A stretch of 64,000 bases of DNA from Streptomyces sp. NBC_00273 (GTDB taxonomy: Bacteria > Actinomycetota > Actinomycetes > Streptomycetales > Streptomycetaceae). The stretch's first letter is position 1. Each line of letters opens with the position of its first letter. The DNA lies in the NCBI RefSeq assembly GCF_036178145.1, contig NZ_CP108067.1, forward strand, positions 2,294,001-2,358,000, given 5' to 3'. The notes under the pieces are model-generated. The model was not told the DNA's origin, did no database searches, and was given only the letters and a program-made list of their open reading frames with translations. Of this stretch, positions 8,868-16,792 are shown piece after piece. A program made the translations under genes and the position numbers.

Positions 8868-10279
8868 GCGTGGCTCCGGGTGAAGGTGTGCTCCGACAGG
8901 TCGCAGCGGAGCGGGAAGAGGCGCGCGGCCTCCTCCTCGTCCACCGGGAGGACCGTGACGCGGGCGTCGACGTCCTGGGCCCGCAGCCGCTCGGCCACCT
9001 CCGCCTCGGTGACCTCCTTGGAGGCGACCTCCACGTGGAGCCGGCCGTCGGCCCCGACCTCCGCCCGGTGGCGCAGCGGGAACGGCAGGCCGGGCGTGCC
9101 GTCCAGCGCCTCCAGGACGTCGCGCGGGGTCACGATGCCGTCGATGGTGCGGTGCAGGGTGCCCGCCTTGCCGAGGATGTGGGAGACCGCGGGCACGGCC
9201 GCCAGTTCGCAGTCCGCTTCGCCCTCCAGGGTGCGGACCACGTCACCGGTGTTGTACCGCAGGACCGGCATGCACTCCCGGTAGGGGAAGTAGGGGGTGA
9301 CCGTCAGTTCGCCGAGCCGGCCGGGGGCGGCGGGCTCGCCGGTCGCCAGGTCGAGCACCTCGGTGTAGCCCATGTTGGGGTCGATGTGGAGGTGCCGTGC
9401 GCTACAGGTGCGGCCGCTGACCGGCAGCAGTTCGGTCATGCCGAAGGCGTCGCCGACGGTAGGGGCGCCGAAGGTCTCGCGCAGGGCGTCCGACAGGCGC
9501 CTCGAGAGCATCTCCCCGCCCGCGTAGATCGCGCGCAGCGCGAAGTCCTCGGGTCCGTAGCCGCGTCGCCGGGCGGCGGTGACCATCTGGCCGAGGTAGC
9601 TGGGGTTGCCGGTGAGGACGGTGGGCCGGGCTCCGCCGCCCGGGCCGAGCAGGTGCTCGACGGACTCCTCCGGCGGGATCTGTCCCACGACGTGGCACGA
9701 GGCGTTGGCGAGCCGGCACACCTCGACGTCCTCCTGCACTGCGGCCGTCGCCCGGGAGCTGAGGTTGATCTGCATCCGGTCGCCGGGCCCGAGGTCGCCG
9801 CGCAGCACCAGGGACAGCGCGATCAGCGCGGGCCACAGTTCCATCTCGTAACGGGACAGCCAGATCTGCACGGGGCGGCCGGTGGTTCCGGTCGTCTGGG
9901 TCGCCAGGTAGGGGGTCCCGCACAGGAAGTCGGCGGGGCTTTCGATGAGGTCGGCCTTGCGGGTCACCGGGATCCCGGTGAGCGTCGCGGCGGTCACGCC
10001 GTCGAGGTCGATGCCGGCGAGCCGCTCCCGGTAGAAGGGGGAGCGCTCGGCGAGTCTGCGTACGGTCCGGCGGAGCGCGCGGTCCTGCAGGTCCCGGCGC
10101 TCGTCGGGATCGGCGAACGGTCCGTCGGCCAGTTCGTCGACGTCGTCGCCCAGCGAGCCGAACTCCTCCAACGTGAGGAGGGCGTCGGCGACCAGTCGCT
10201 CGACGGCCCGTACGTTCAGCCGCCGGCCGAACACCATCGCCATGGCCACCCGTACCTGGCGGACACCGGTCTCGAGCAC
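8864..10279 (-). CDS. PaaK/LuxE-like adenylate-forming enzyme
   Basis: A 471-residue member of the phenylacetate-CoA ligase-type AMP-forming superfamily. Visible motifs are TQTTGTTGRP (128-137, phosphate-binding loop), FGMTE (279-283) and RYNTGD (341-346). It should activate a carboxylate as an acyl-adenylate. The final segment does not show the usual PaaK C-terminal lysine motif. Instead there is a cysteine at residue 459, 13 residues from the end, which recalls acyl-protein synthetases of the LuxE type; this comparison is speculative. The start is the GTG following GGGAGG; an ATG 4 nt upstream is out of frame. It lies between the peptide gene and the GxGD gene in one transcription unit. Confidence 0.8.
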   Translation of the reverse strand: MLETGVRQVRVAMAMVFGRRLNVRAVERLVADALLTLEEFGSLGDDVDELADGPFADPDERRDLQDRALRRTVRRLAERSPFYRERLAGIDLDGVTAATLTGIPVTRKADLIESPADFLCGTPYLATQTTGTTGRPVQIWLSRYEMELWPALIALSLVLRGDLGPGDRMQINLSSRATAAVQEDVEVCRLANASCHVVGQIPPEESVEHLLGPGGGARPTVLTGNPSYLGQMVTAARRRGYGPEDFALRAIYAGGEMLSRRLSDALRETFGAPTVGDAFGMTELLPVSGRTCSARHLHIDPNMGYTEVLDLATGEPAAPGRLGELTVTPYFPYRECMPVLRYNTGDVVRTLEGEADCELAAVPAVSHILGKAGTLHRTIDGIVTPRDVLEALDGTPGLPFPLRHRAEVGADGRLHVEVASKEVTEAEVAERLRAQDVDARVTVLPVDEEEAARLFPLRCDLSEHTFTRSHA

Positions 10280-10302
10280 TCATACCTCCCTGGGGTGTGG
10301 CG

Positions 10303-10336
10303 GAGGGGTGGGAGCGACGCGCCGCCCCCACCCCTC
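10303..10336 (-). terminator. Hairpin between peptide gene and ligase gene
   Basis: Perfect 10-bp inverted repeat (GAGGGGTGGG at 10303-10312, CCCACCCCTC at 10327-10336) with a 14-nt loop, starting 10 nt after the peptide stop codon and 24 nt before the ligase GTG. No T-run follows. It is best read as a partial terminator or mRNA-stabilising element that keeps the peptide more abundant than the enzymes. Confidence 0.55.
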
Positions 10337-10345
10337 ACTCCTTCG

Positions 10346-10435
10346 TCAGCTGGCGGAACAGTTGGCGAAGAAGACCGCCGTCATGGCGCCCATGACGTAC
10401 TTGAACTGCTTGGCGCTCGACTTGATCGCGCTCAT
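10346..10435 (-). CDS. 29-residue membrane-type peptide, candidate precursor
   Basis: A 29-codon gene with an almost ideal ribosome binding site, AAGGAGG, 5 nt before its ATG. The peptide has a basic N-terminal third (Lys5, Lys9, Lys12), a hydrophobic core at residues 13-24 (YVMGAMTAVFFA) and a short polar tail, NCSAS, with a single cysteine at position 26. By the positive-inside rule it should insert N-in/C-out, the orientation that signal peptide peptidases act on. It is the first gene of the unit with the adenylate-forming enzyme and the GxGD protein, opposite an IclR regulator. It is probably a substrate or pheromone precursor; it could also be a structural membrane peptide. I recognise no homologue. 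Confidence 0.7.
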   Translation of the reverse strand: MSAIKSSAKQFKYVMGAMTAVFFANCSAS

Positions 10436-10674
10436 CGGATCCTCCTTGATCGTTCCGGGCGGACGGTCCCCCAGGCTCCTCGGAAGTCGCCGTAACGTTC
10501 CGTCACTTGGACGAGAAGACAATGGCGCGAACGGATCTCACGGGCAATGATCTGGTCCATTCAACGGACCGGTGAACGGGGGAAGGCACCACCGACACCT
10601 CCAACGATCCGGTACGAACGGGGAGTTCTGGTTCCGTCCGACCGATGGAGCCAGGCGTGAAAGGGGGACCGCCC
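10436..10674. promoter_or_regulatory. Divergent promoter region, peptide operon / IclR gene
   Basis: A 239-nt intergenic region that must hold both promoters. It contains the ribosome binding site of the peptide gene at its left edge, the palindrome at 10554-10570, and several related half-sites of the GTTCCGTC/GAACGG type. I cannot assign -10 and -35 boxes confidently. Confidence 0.5.
10554..10570. promoter_or_regulatory. Candidate IclR operator
   Basis: Inverted repeat GGTCC-ATTCAAC-GGACC in the middle of the divergent intergenic region, about 120 nt from the peptide start and 105 nt from the IclR start. The size and placement fit binding of an IclR dimer. The palindrome is perfect but short, so it is only a candidate. 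Confidence 0.4.
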
Positions 10675-11469
10675 ATGGCCAGATCCGGCGCAGAGGGGCG
10701 GGGCGTACTGGAAGGGGCGTTCGCGTTGATGGAGGTGCTCGCGGAGGGCGAGGAAGTCGGGCTGACCCGCCTGGCGACGGATGCGGAGTTACCCAAGGCC
10801 ACCGCCCACCGGCTGCTGGGTCAGCTGGTGTCGCTGGGCGCGGTACAGAGCCGCTCCGGCCGCTACCGGCTCGGGGCGAGGGCCTTCCGCCTGGGGCAGG
10901 CATGGCACCCGGCGCGGATGCTGCGCGCGGCATCGGCCCGGCCGCTGCGTGAGCTCGCCTCGGCGAACGGCCGGCTGACCCTCAGCCTGTCGGTCGCGGA
11001 GGCGGGACAGACGATCGTCGTCGCAGGGCTGCGCGGCGAGACGGACGACGTCTTCCCACTGAGACCGGGCGTCGTACTGCCGCCCGGGAGCGCGGCCGAG
11101 CTGATCCTGGCGGCCTCCGCCCCCGAGGCGGAGCCGCCCGAGGGGCGGACGGCGGCCTCCTGGGCCCGTGAGGTCGCGCAGGCCAGGGAGCGGGGGCTGG
11201 CCTTCCAGTACGGGGAGTGCGTGAGCTCGCTCTCGTGCGTGTCGGCTCCGGTTCTCTCCGCGTCCGGGCAGGTGGTCGCCGCCGTGGCGGCGACCAGCCC
11301 GGACGCCAAGCAGATCGCGCCGCTGGGCGAGTACGTGGCCCGGGCGGCGGCGATGATCAGCGCCAACCTGTCCCGACGGCCGGCCACCGGGGCCCGGGCG
11401 CACCTCGAGCGGCCGGCCAGCCCTCCGGGTCCCCGGGCCCCCCACCCGGTCCTGGCCGGTCCGCACTAG
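10675..11469 (+). CDS. IclR-family transcriptional regulator
   Basis: 264 residues. The N-terminal winged helix reads VGLTRLATDAELPKATAHRL followed by RYRLG at its wing. The C-terminal ligand-sensing domain retains the IclR signature region (GECVSSLSCVSAPV, then GQVVAAVAAT). A Pro/Ala-rich tail follows. The start is taken at the ATG giving MARSGAEGRG, with AAAGGGGGA upstream; an in-frame ATG at 10645 would add 10 residues. It is divergent from the peptide/ligase/GxGD unit and likely controls it, possibly sensing its product. A strong terminator follows. Confidence 0.85.
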   Translation: MARSGAEGRGVLEGAFALMEVLAEGEEVGLTRLATDAELPKATAHRLLGQLVSLGAVQSRSGRYRLGARAFRLGQAWHPARMLRAASARPLRELASANGRLTLSLSVAEAGQTIVVAGLRGETDDVFPLRPGVVLPPGSAAELILAASAPEAEPPEGRTAASWAREVAQARERGLAFQYGECVSSLSCVSAPVLSASGQVVAAVAATSPDAKQIAPLGEYVARAAAMISANLSRRPATGARAHLERPASPPGPRAPHPVLAGPH

Positions 11470-11497
11470 GCCCTGTCGGCAAGGTCCCGGTGGGCCG

Positions 11498-11531
11498 GGG
11501 GGCCGTTCCGGATCCTTCCGGAACGGCCCCC
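11498..11531 (+). terminator. Strong terminator after IclR gene
   Basis: Perfect 14-bp stem (GGGGGCCGTTCCGG at 11498-11511, complement at 11518-11531) with a 6-nt loop, 28 nt after the IclR stop codon. Confidence 0.8.
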
Positions 11532-11632
11532 TCCTGCGGCCGGAGTGCCGACGGAGGGTGACCGTGCCACGCTGAATCGGGGGAACGCCGACTCCGGCGC
11601 GCCGGGTCGGCTCTGCCACCGAGGAGACCGAC

Positions 11633-12079
11633 ATGGCCAGTGACGCCGGCAGCGCCCGGACCAGCCAATCGCAGCCCAGCGCCTGGACTGCACCCACATC
11701 GGGTACGACCATCACGGCAGGCGCCCTGATGGTCTTCGCGGGTGCCATGGCGATCTTCGAAGGGATCGCGGCCCTCGCCAGGGACGACCTGTTCGTCGTG
11801 ACGCGGCACTACGTGTTCGAGTGGAGCGTGACGGGCTGGGGCTGGGTCCACCTGATCCTGGGCATCGCCCTCGTTTTCGCCGGCTGCGCCGTGTTCACCG
11901 GAGCCCTGTGGGCGCGCTTCTTCGGCGTGGCCATCGCCGGCCTCGGCGCGATCGCCAACTTCCTGTGGCTGCCGTACTACCCGTGGTGGGCCGTGATCCT
12001 GATCGCCGTCAACCTGTTCGTGGTCTGGGCGCTGTGCGCGGGCATGCAACGGGAGGCCGATGCGAGCATGACCACCTGA
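11633..12079 (+). CDS. DUF7144-like small membrane protein
   Basis: 148 residues with a hydrophilic Ser/Thr-rich N-terminus of about 25 residues and four hydrophobic helices (about 29-50, 70-90, 92-112 and 116-138). This matches the DUF7144 family of actinobacterial membrane proteins, whose function is not known. It starts with ATG preceded by GAGGAGACCGAC. It stands alone between two strong terminators. Confidence 0.75.
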   Translation: MASDAGSARTSQSQPSAWTAPTSGTTITAGALMVFAGAMAIFEGIAALARDDLFVVTRHYVFEWSVTGWGWVHLILGIALVFAGCAVFTGALWARFFGVAIAGLGAIANFLWLPYYPWWAVILIAVNLFVVWALCAGMQREADASMTT

Positions 12080-12123
12080 CCCCCTGACCTCGGCCGGAAC
12101 ACCCCGGGGAGGTCGGAAAACGG

Positions 12124-12163
12124 TCGAAGGGCCGCTCCGGATTGCTCCGAAGCGGCCCTTCGA
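12124..12163. terminator. Terminator between DUF7144 gene and tRNA-Pro
   Basis: A 13-bp perfect stem, TCGAAGGGCCGCT paired with AGCGGCCCTTCGA, around a 14-nt loop. It can serve the plus-strand membrane protein gene and the minus-strand tRNA gene that ends at 12180. Confidence 0.8.
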
Positions 12164-12179
12164 CAACGACTCTCACGAG

Positions 12180-12253
<74 letters not shown>

Positions 12254-12369
12254 ATGCGCGCTGACCTGGGGTTTCCCCTGGTTGAACGCGCAGGAGAACG
12301 ATACCGCACTTCGTGGGGTGCTTGCGCGCACCTTTCCGTCTCCGGGTCCGCGCGGCCGTGTCGCCGCCC

Positions 12370-12732
12370 TCAGCCCGTGTCCGCGGTCAGCTCCGGATGG
12401 GCGGCGACCAGGCGTTTGGGGGCCGCCTGGCGCCAGGAATCGGTCAGGATGGCGCGCAGCTCGGCCTCGTTCCGCACGGCCGCGAGCCGGACCCTGATCC
12501 AGGCGTAATGGTCGTCGTGGCCGGCGCGCAGGAAGAACTTCTCCGGCTCCGCCGCGATCAGCTCGGCCCGGTCCTCCTTGGGGCACTTCACCCCGATCGA
12601 GGTGTCGTCGTCGGCGAGCGAAACGAAGATCTTCCCGCCCACCCGGAAGGTCGGCATGCCCCAGGCGAGCTTCTCGCTGCTGTCCGGAAGCGACAGCGCG
12701 ATCAGGCGGACGTCCTGCGCGGTCATGGCCAT
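12370..12732 (-). CDS. MmcQ/YjbR family protein
   Basis: About 120 residues with the YjbR-type fold: a start such as MTAQDVRLIALSLP, then WGMPTFRVGGKIFVSLADDD and a basic C-terminal part that includes RNEAELRAILTDSWR. These proteins have a cyclic DNA-binding-like fold but no established function. The start is set at the ATG after GGGAGAACCGGG; a longer reading would add about 20 unrelated residues. Single gene, facing the tRNA. Confidence 0.8.
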   Translation of the reverse strand: MAMTAQDVRLIALSLPDSSEKLAWGMPTFRVGGKIFVSLADDDTSIGVKCPKEDRAELIAAEPEKFFLRAGHDDHYAWIRVRLAAVRNEAELRAILTDSWRQAAPKRLVAAHPELTADTG

Positions 12733-12804
12733 CCCGGTTCTCCCTCTCCAGCCACCGGTGAACCCTTGTCCGACGACCGTAGCCCCCGCCACCGACAGAC
12801 CCGC

Positions 12805-13350
12805 TCACCCCCGCCGGTCCTCCCGCTCGTGCACCAGCGCCACCAGGTCCGCCGCGAGCGCCTTCACCGTGGCGAGCCCCTCCGTCCCCCACTTGCGGGG
12901 CACCACGTCCACCGCGCACACCGTGCCCAGGACGATCCCCCGCCGGTCCGTGAGCGGCGCGCCCGCGTACGACCGCACGCCGCTCTCGTCCACCACCGCG
13001 TTGCCCGCGAAGCGCGCGAAGTCCCGTACGTCCTCAAGCACCAGCGCCCGCCGCCGCACCACCACGTGCGGGCAGTAGCCGTGGTCGCGGGCCAGCACCC
13101 GCGCCGGGTACCCGCTCGCCGGGGCCTCGGCGGCGTGGTGCAGCCCGGCGAAGAACTGCCGTTCCTCGCCGATGAAGTTCACCCCCGCGTACGGTGCGCC
13201 GAGTGCGTCGGCGACGCGCCTCGCGAAGGCGTCCAGTTCGGCGTCCGTCCGCTCCCCCAGGCCCAGCTCGCGCAGCCGGACGGCACGTGCGGGCGCCTCC
13301 CGGTCCACCGGCGTGAGCAGCAGGTGTCCGTTCGATTCGTAGTACGTCAT
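12805..13350 (-). CDS. GAF-domain protein at end of conservon
   Basis: 181 residues consisting of one GAF domain (NFIGEERQFFAGLHHAAEAP, then CPHVVVRRRALVLEDVRDFARF and RSYAGAPLTDRRG with GTVCAVD). It is a putative small-molecule or redox sensor in the cytosol. The ATG overlaps the stop of cvnD by 4 nt, so it is the fifth gene of the conservon and is expected to work with the CvnA-D complex. Many conservons instead end with a cytochrome P450 gene. Confidence 0.85.
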   Translation of the reverse strand: MTYYESNGHLLLTPVDREAPARAVRLRELGLGERTDAELDAFARRVADALGAPYAGVNFIGEERQFFAGLHHAAEAPASGYPARVLARDHGYCPHVVVRRRALVLEDVRDFARFAGNAVVDESGVRSYAGAPLTDRRGIVLGTVCAVDVVPRKWGTEGLATVKALAADLVALVHEREDRRG

Positions 13351-13991
13351 GGCGGTTCCCCCGACTCCGAAGACGAAGAGCTGAACGTGGACATGCAGAG
13401 CAGGTGCCGGACCAGGGCGGCCAGCGCCCCCGTCCCGGAGCTCGCCAGGCGCGCGTCGCACCGTACGACGGGCACCTCGGGCCCGAGCCCCACCGCTTCG
13501 CGGACCTCGTCGGGCCCGTAGCGGTGACCGCCGTCGAACTCGTTGACGGCGACGATGAAACCGATGCCGCGCCGCTCGAAGAAGTCCACGGCGGGGAAGC
13601 AGTCGTCCAGGCGGCGGGTGTCGGCGAGCACCACCGCCCCGAGCGCGCCCGCGCACAACTCCTCCCAGAGGAACCAGAAGCGGTGCTGTCCCGGGGTGCC
13701 GAAGAGGTAGAGCACGTGGCGCTCGTCCAGGGTGATCCGGCCGAAGTCGAGCGCGACGGTCGTCGTGGTCTTCTCCTGGACGCCGTGCAGCGGGTCGAAG
13801 CCCGCGCCGAGTCCGCTGAGGAGTTCCTCCGTGCTCAGCGGTTCGATCTCGCTCACCGCGCCCACGAAGGTGGTCTTGCCCGCCCCGAACCCGCCCGCGA
13901 CCAGGATCTTCAAGGTCGCGGGCGGAGCTCCGGCGGCCGGGACCGGGGCCGGAGCGGGGGCGGGGGCGTCACAGTCGTTTACGTAGGCCAT
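13347..13991 (-). CDS. cvnD: Conservon GTPase-like protein CvnD
   Basis: 214 residues with Walker A GGFGAGKTT (about 33-41), switch-like FGTPGQHRFWF and NEFD as the base-recognition motif. This is the Ras-like ATP/GTP-binding protein of Streptomyces conservons, thought to act as a membrane-associated signalling switch with CvnA-C. It overlaps cvnC by 23 nt at its start and the GAF gene by 4 nt at its end. The N-terminus holds a Pro-Ala repeat, and the C-terminus is Ser-rich. Confidence 0.92.
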   Translation of the reverse strand: MAYVNDCDAPAPAPAPVPAAGAPPATLKILVAGGFGAGKTTFVGAVSEIEPLSTEELLSGLGAGFDPLHGVQEKTTTTVALDFGRITLDERHVLYLFGTPGQHRFWFLWEELCAGALGAVVLADTRRLDDCFPAVDFFERRGIGFIVAVNEFDGGHRYGPDEVREAVGLGPEVPVVRCDARLASSGTGALAALVRHLLCMSTFSSSSSESGEPP

Positions 13992-14382
13992 CGAGCACCG
14001 CCAGGAGCAGGGACCGGTCGTCGGCGGCGAACGAGCTCCCGCCCGGGAACCGCGGCGCCTGCGCCATGACGGCCCCGTGTTCCATCAGATCGGACAGCAG
14101 CACCTTCACCACGACGGCGGGCAGCCGCAGCTGCCCGGCCACCTCGGCGACGGTGACGGTGGTGGCGCCCGCGCACAGCCGCAGGGCGAGCGTGTGCTCC
14201 GCCCCGAGCGGGACGTGCGGCCGCACCCCCGTCGCCGTCACCAGCGAGAGCAGGTCGAGCGTGAAGCCCGGCCTGGTCCGCCCCCCGCTGGCGGTGTACG
14301 GGCGCATCACGCGGCCCGCCGAGTCGTCGAGCCACGGTGTGTCCCGCCCCTTCGCGCACGCCCCCGCCCCGCGGGCCCTCAT
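13969..14382 (-). CDS. cvnC: Conservon DUF742 protein CvnC
   Basis: 137 residues with the DUF742 pattern: RPYTASGGRTRP, then PHVPLGAEH, a winged-helix-like stretch (VTVAEVAGQLRLPAVVVKVL) and SDLMEHGAV. It belongs to the G-protein-like conservon complex. The start overlaps the cvnB stop by 4 nt. Confidence 0.92.
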   Translation of the reverse strand: MRARGAGACAKGRDTPWLDDSAGRVMRPYTASGGRTRPGFTLDLLSLVTATGVRPHVPLGAEHTLALRLCAGATTVTVAEVAGQLRLPAVVVKVLLSDLMEHGAVMAQAPRFPGGSSFAADDRSLLLAVLDGLRKRL

Positions 14383-14855
14383 CGCTCCGTGTCGGCGACG
14401 GGCCGCCGCGGCGGGGCCGCGAGGTACGGACGGACGCTCTTGACCAGCATCGCCATCTCGTAGCCGAGCACCCCGGCGTCCGCCTCCCGGTCGGCGAGGA
14501 CGGCCAGACAGGTTCCGGATCCGGCCGCGGAGACAAAGACGAGCGCGCTGTCGAGTTCGACCACGACCTGCCGCACCTCGGCGCCGCCCGCGAAGCGGGC
14601 GCCGGCGCTGCGGCCCAGGGAGTACAACCCGGAGGCGAGGGCGGCCATGTGGTCGGCGCTGTCGGCGTCCATCCCGTGCACGCAGGTCACGAGCCCGTCG
14701 GCGGTGAGGAGAACGGCGCTTCGCGTGTACGGCACGCGCTGCACCAGGCCGCTGAGCAGCCAGTCGAGGTCAGAGAGCCGGCCGCCGGTCTTCGTCGCCA
14801 TTTCGCCGCCCATGGGGGTGCGCTCCTTGCTGATGGGGTGAGGGGTCGGGGTCAT
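14379..14855 (-). CDS. cvnB: Conservon roadblock/LC7 protein CvnB
   Basis: Roadblock/LC7 domain (DLDWLLSGLVQRVP, GLVTCVHGMD, DHMAALASGLYSLG) of the type that pairs with Ras-like GTPases; here it is expected to act on CvnD. The first in-frame ATG overlaps the cvnA stop. A second start at 14813 (MGGEMATKTGG) has AAGGAG 9 nt upstream and may be the main one, giving about 144 residues. Confidence 0.9.
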   Translation of the reverse strand: MTPTPHPISKERTPMGGEMATKTGGRLSDLDWLLSGLVQRVPYTRSAVLLTADGLVTCVHGMDADSADHMAALASGLYSLGRSAGARFAGGAEVRQVVVELDSALVFVSAAGSGTCLAVLADREADAGVLGYEMAMLVKSVRPYLAAPPRRPVADTER

Positions 14856-16792
14856 ACCTGGTTCTCCGACTGGGCCAGGCCGAAGCCCCGTTGGAAGGCG
14901 GCCATCAGGCCCGGGTCGTGCACCGGCTGCTCGGGGTCCGCGGCCCGCCGGGGGGCGGGGGCCTCGCGCAGCTGGGGCGCGAGGTGCTCCTGGGCGCGGC
15001 GCCGGGGCAGCCGCGGCCGGTCACCGTGGGCGGGCCGGTCCGGTGCGGGCTCGACCGCCGGCGCCGGTCCGGGCGCCGGCTCGGGCGCCGACCAGGCCAC
15101 CGCCCCGGTCGGTGAATCCGGCACGGGCCCGACCCGGGGGTCGGCCGCGGGCGCCGACCAGGTCACCGCCCCGGGCCCGTCCGTCGCCCCGGACCGGGGC
15201 GCGGGCAGGGACGCGGGACGGGGCTGGGGCCGAGGCTCCGGCCGGGGCCGGGGCACGGGCCGGGACGCGGGTTCCGACGGGGTCGCCGCTCCGGGCCCCG
15301 GCCCGGGCCGGGTGGTGCCGGCCACGGGCACGGGCACGGGGTCGGGCACAGGGGCGGAGGCGGGGATAGGGGCGGAGGCGGGGACGGGGGCGGACGGGGA
15401 GTGGGACGGGGAGGTGGGGTGCGGCGCGGGGTCGTGCGGGGCTCCGGCGCCCGGGCCTCCGAAAGCCGGCCGAGCTTCCGGCCGGGGCGTCGGCAGGGGC
15501 ATCCGTACCGGCTCCAGCGGGGGCATCGCCGCCCCCTGCCCGGTCCCCCACGAGGTGGCCCGCGAGCCGCCCGCCGCATCGGCCGCGGTGGGCGCCTCCG
15601 CGCCCAGCAGCTCCTGCGGCAGCACCAGCACGGCGAGCACACCGCCGTAGATGTTGGACTTGAGCTCGACGGCGATCCCGTGCCGGCGGGCCAGCGCCGA
15701 CACCACGAACAGGCCGATCCGGCCGTCCGCCAGCAGGTGCCGGACGCTGATCTGGTCGGGGTCGCCGAGCAGGGCGTTCATCCGGTGCTGCTCCTCGGCC
15801 GGCATGCCGAGTCCCCGGTCCTCCACCTCGACCGCGATCCCGGCGGTGACCCGCTCGGCGCGCAGCACCACATCGGTGTCGGGGGCGGAGAAGACCGTGG
15901 CGTTCTCGACGAGTTCGGCCAGCAGGTGCACCACGTCCGCGACGGCGTGCCCGCGGACGCTGCCGCCGGCCGGGGGCACGACCTTGACCCGGGTGTACTG
16001 CTCGACCTCCGCGACCGAGGAGCGGAGCACCTCGCTGAGGTCGATGGGCCTGGTCCACTGGCGGCGCGACGCCGCGCCGCCCAGCACGGCGAGGTTCTCG
16101 GCGTGGCGGCGGATGCGGGTGGCGAGGTGGTCGACGTGGAAGAGCTCCTTGAGCAGGTCCGGGTCCTCGACCGTGTCCTCCAGCTCGTCCAGCAGCGAGA
16201 TCTCGCGGTGCACGAGGGACTGGAGCCGGCGCGCGAGGTTGACGAAGACCTCGACCTTGCGGTCGCTGTCGGTCGGGGCCGCCGGTCCGGCCAGCCGCAA
16301 CAGGGTCGTGTGCGCCTGTTCGCGGGCGCCCCGCAGCTCCTGGGAGAGCAGCCAGAACTCGTCCATCCCGGCCGGGTCCCCGCCGGGCAGCGGCGAGCTC
16401 GGTCCGCCGCGCACCGGGCGCGGCGGGGTCTCGCCCCGTTCCAGCCGGTCGGCGGCCGTGCGCAGCTCACCCCGGCCGCGCACGCTGGAGCGGCGCAGCG
16501 CCTCGCACCGGTCCCGTACGGCCTTGGCGGCGCGCTGGGCCCCGAGCAGTGCCGCGGCGAGGGCGCCGACCACCAGGAGGGCGCAGCCGGTGAGGACCGG
16601 CCACAGCCGGGCGTCGCGGTCGCCGGCTCCCCCGCCGAGCTGGAGGGTGAAGATGACCGCGGCGGCGCCGCTGAGCCCGGCGGCGAGCGTGGGCAGCAGG
16701 GCGGCGCGCACCAGCTGGGGGCGTATCTGCCGGGCGGGACCGGAGACGACGTGTCTCGACGGGGCATGGCGGGCGGCGCGGAGTCCGGACAT
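14852..16792 (-). CDS. cvnA: Conservon sensor histidine-kinase-like protein CvnA
   Basis: 646 residues. Two membrane helices (about 29-51 and 64-84) enclose a very short external loop, so sensing is probably intramembrane or cytosolic. A coiled linker leads to a HATPase domain with N box ELVENATVFS and G box EDRGLGMP. No clear phosphoacceptor His motif is obvious. The last 230 residues are a Pro/Ala-rich disordered tail with short internal repeats such as PASAPIPASAPVP. It heads the cvnA-B-C-D-GAF unit, all joined by overlapping starts and stops. Confidence 0.92.
   Translation of the reverse strand: MSGLRAARHAPSRHVVSGPARQIRPQLVRAALLPTLAAGLSGAAAVIFTLQLGGGAGDRDARLWPVLTGCALLVVGALAAALLGAQRAAKAVRDRCEALRRSSVRGRGELRTAADRLERGETPPRPVRGGPSSPLPGGDPAGMDEFWLLSQELRGAREQAHTTLLRLAGPAAPTDSDRKVEVFVNLARRLQSLVHREISLLDELEDTVEDPDLLKELFHVDHLATRIRRHAENLAVLGGAASRRQWTRPIDLSEVLRSSVAEVEQYTRVKVVPPAGGSVRGHAVADVVHLLAELVENATVFSAPDTDVVLRAERVTAGIAVEVEDRGLGMPAEEQHRMNALLGDPDQISVRHLLADGRIGLFVVSALARRHGIAVELKSNIYGGVLAVLVLPQELLGAEAPTAADAAGGSRATSWGTGQGAAMPPLEPVRMPLPTPRPEARPAFGGPGAGAPHDPAPHPTSPSHSPSAPVPASAPIPASAPVPDPVPVPVAGTTRPGPGPGAATPSEPASRPVPRPRPEPRPQPRPASLPAPRSGATDGPGAVTWSAPAADPRVGPVPDSPTGAVAWSAPEPAPGPAPAVEPAPDRPAHGDRPRLPRRRAQEHLAPQLREAPAPRRAADPEQPVHDPGLMAAFQRGFGLAQSENQV

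Noticed and set aside
15000..15500. Repetitive GC tract as a DNA repeat or CRISPR-like array
   Set aside because: The repetition comes from Pro/Ala codons in the CvnA C-terminal tail. The units vary in length and no spacers exist.
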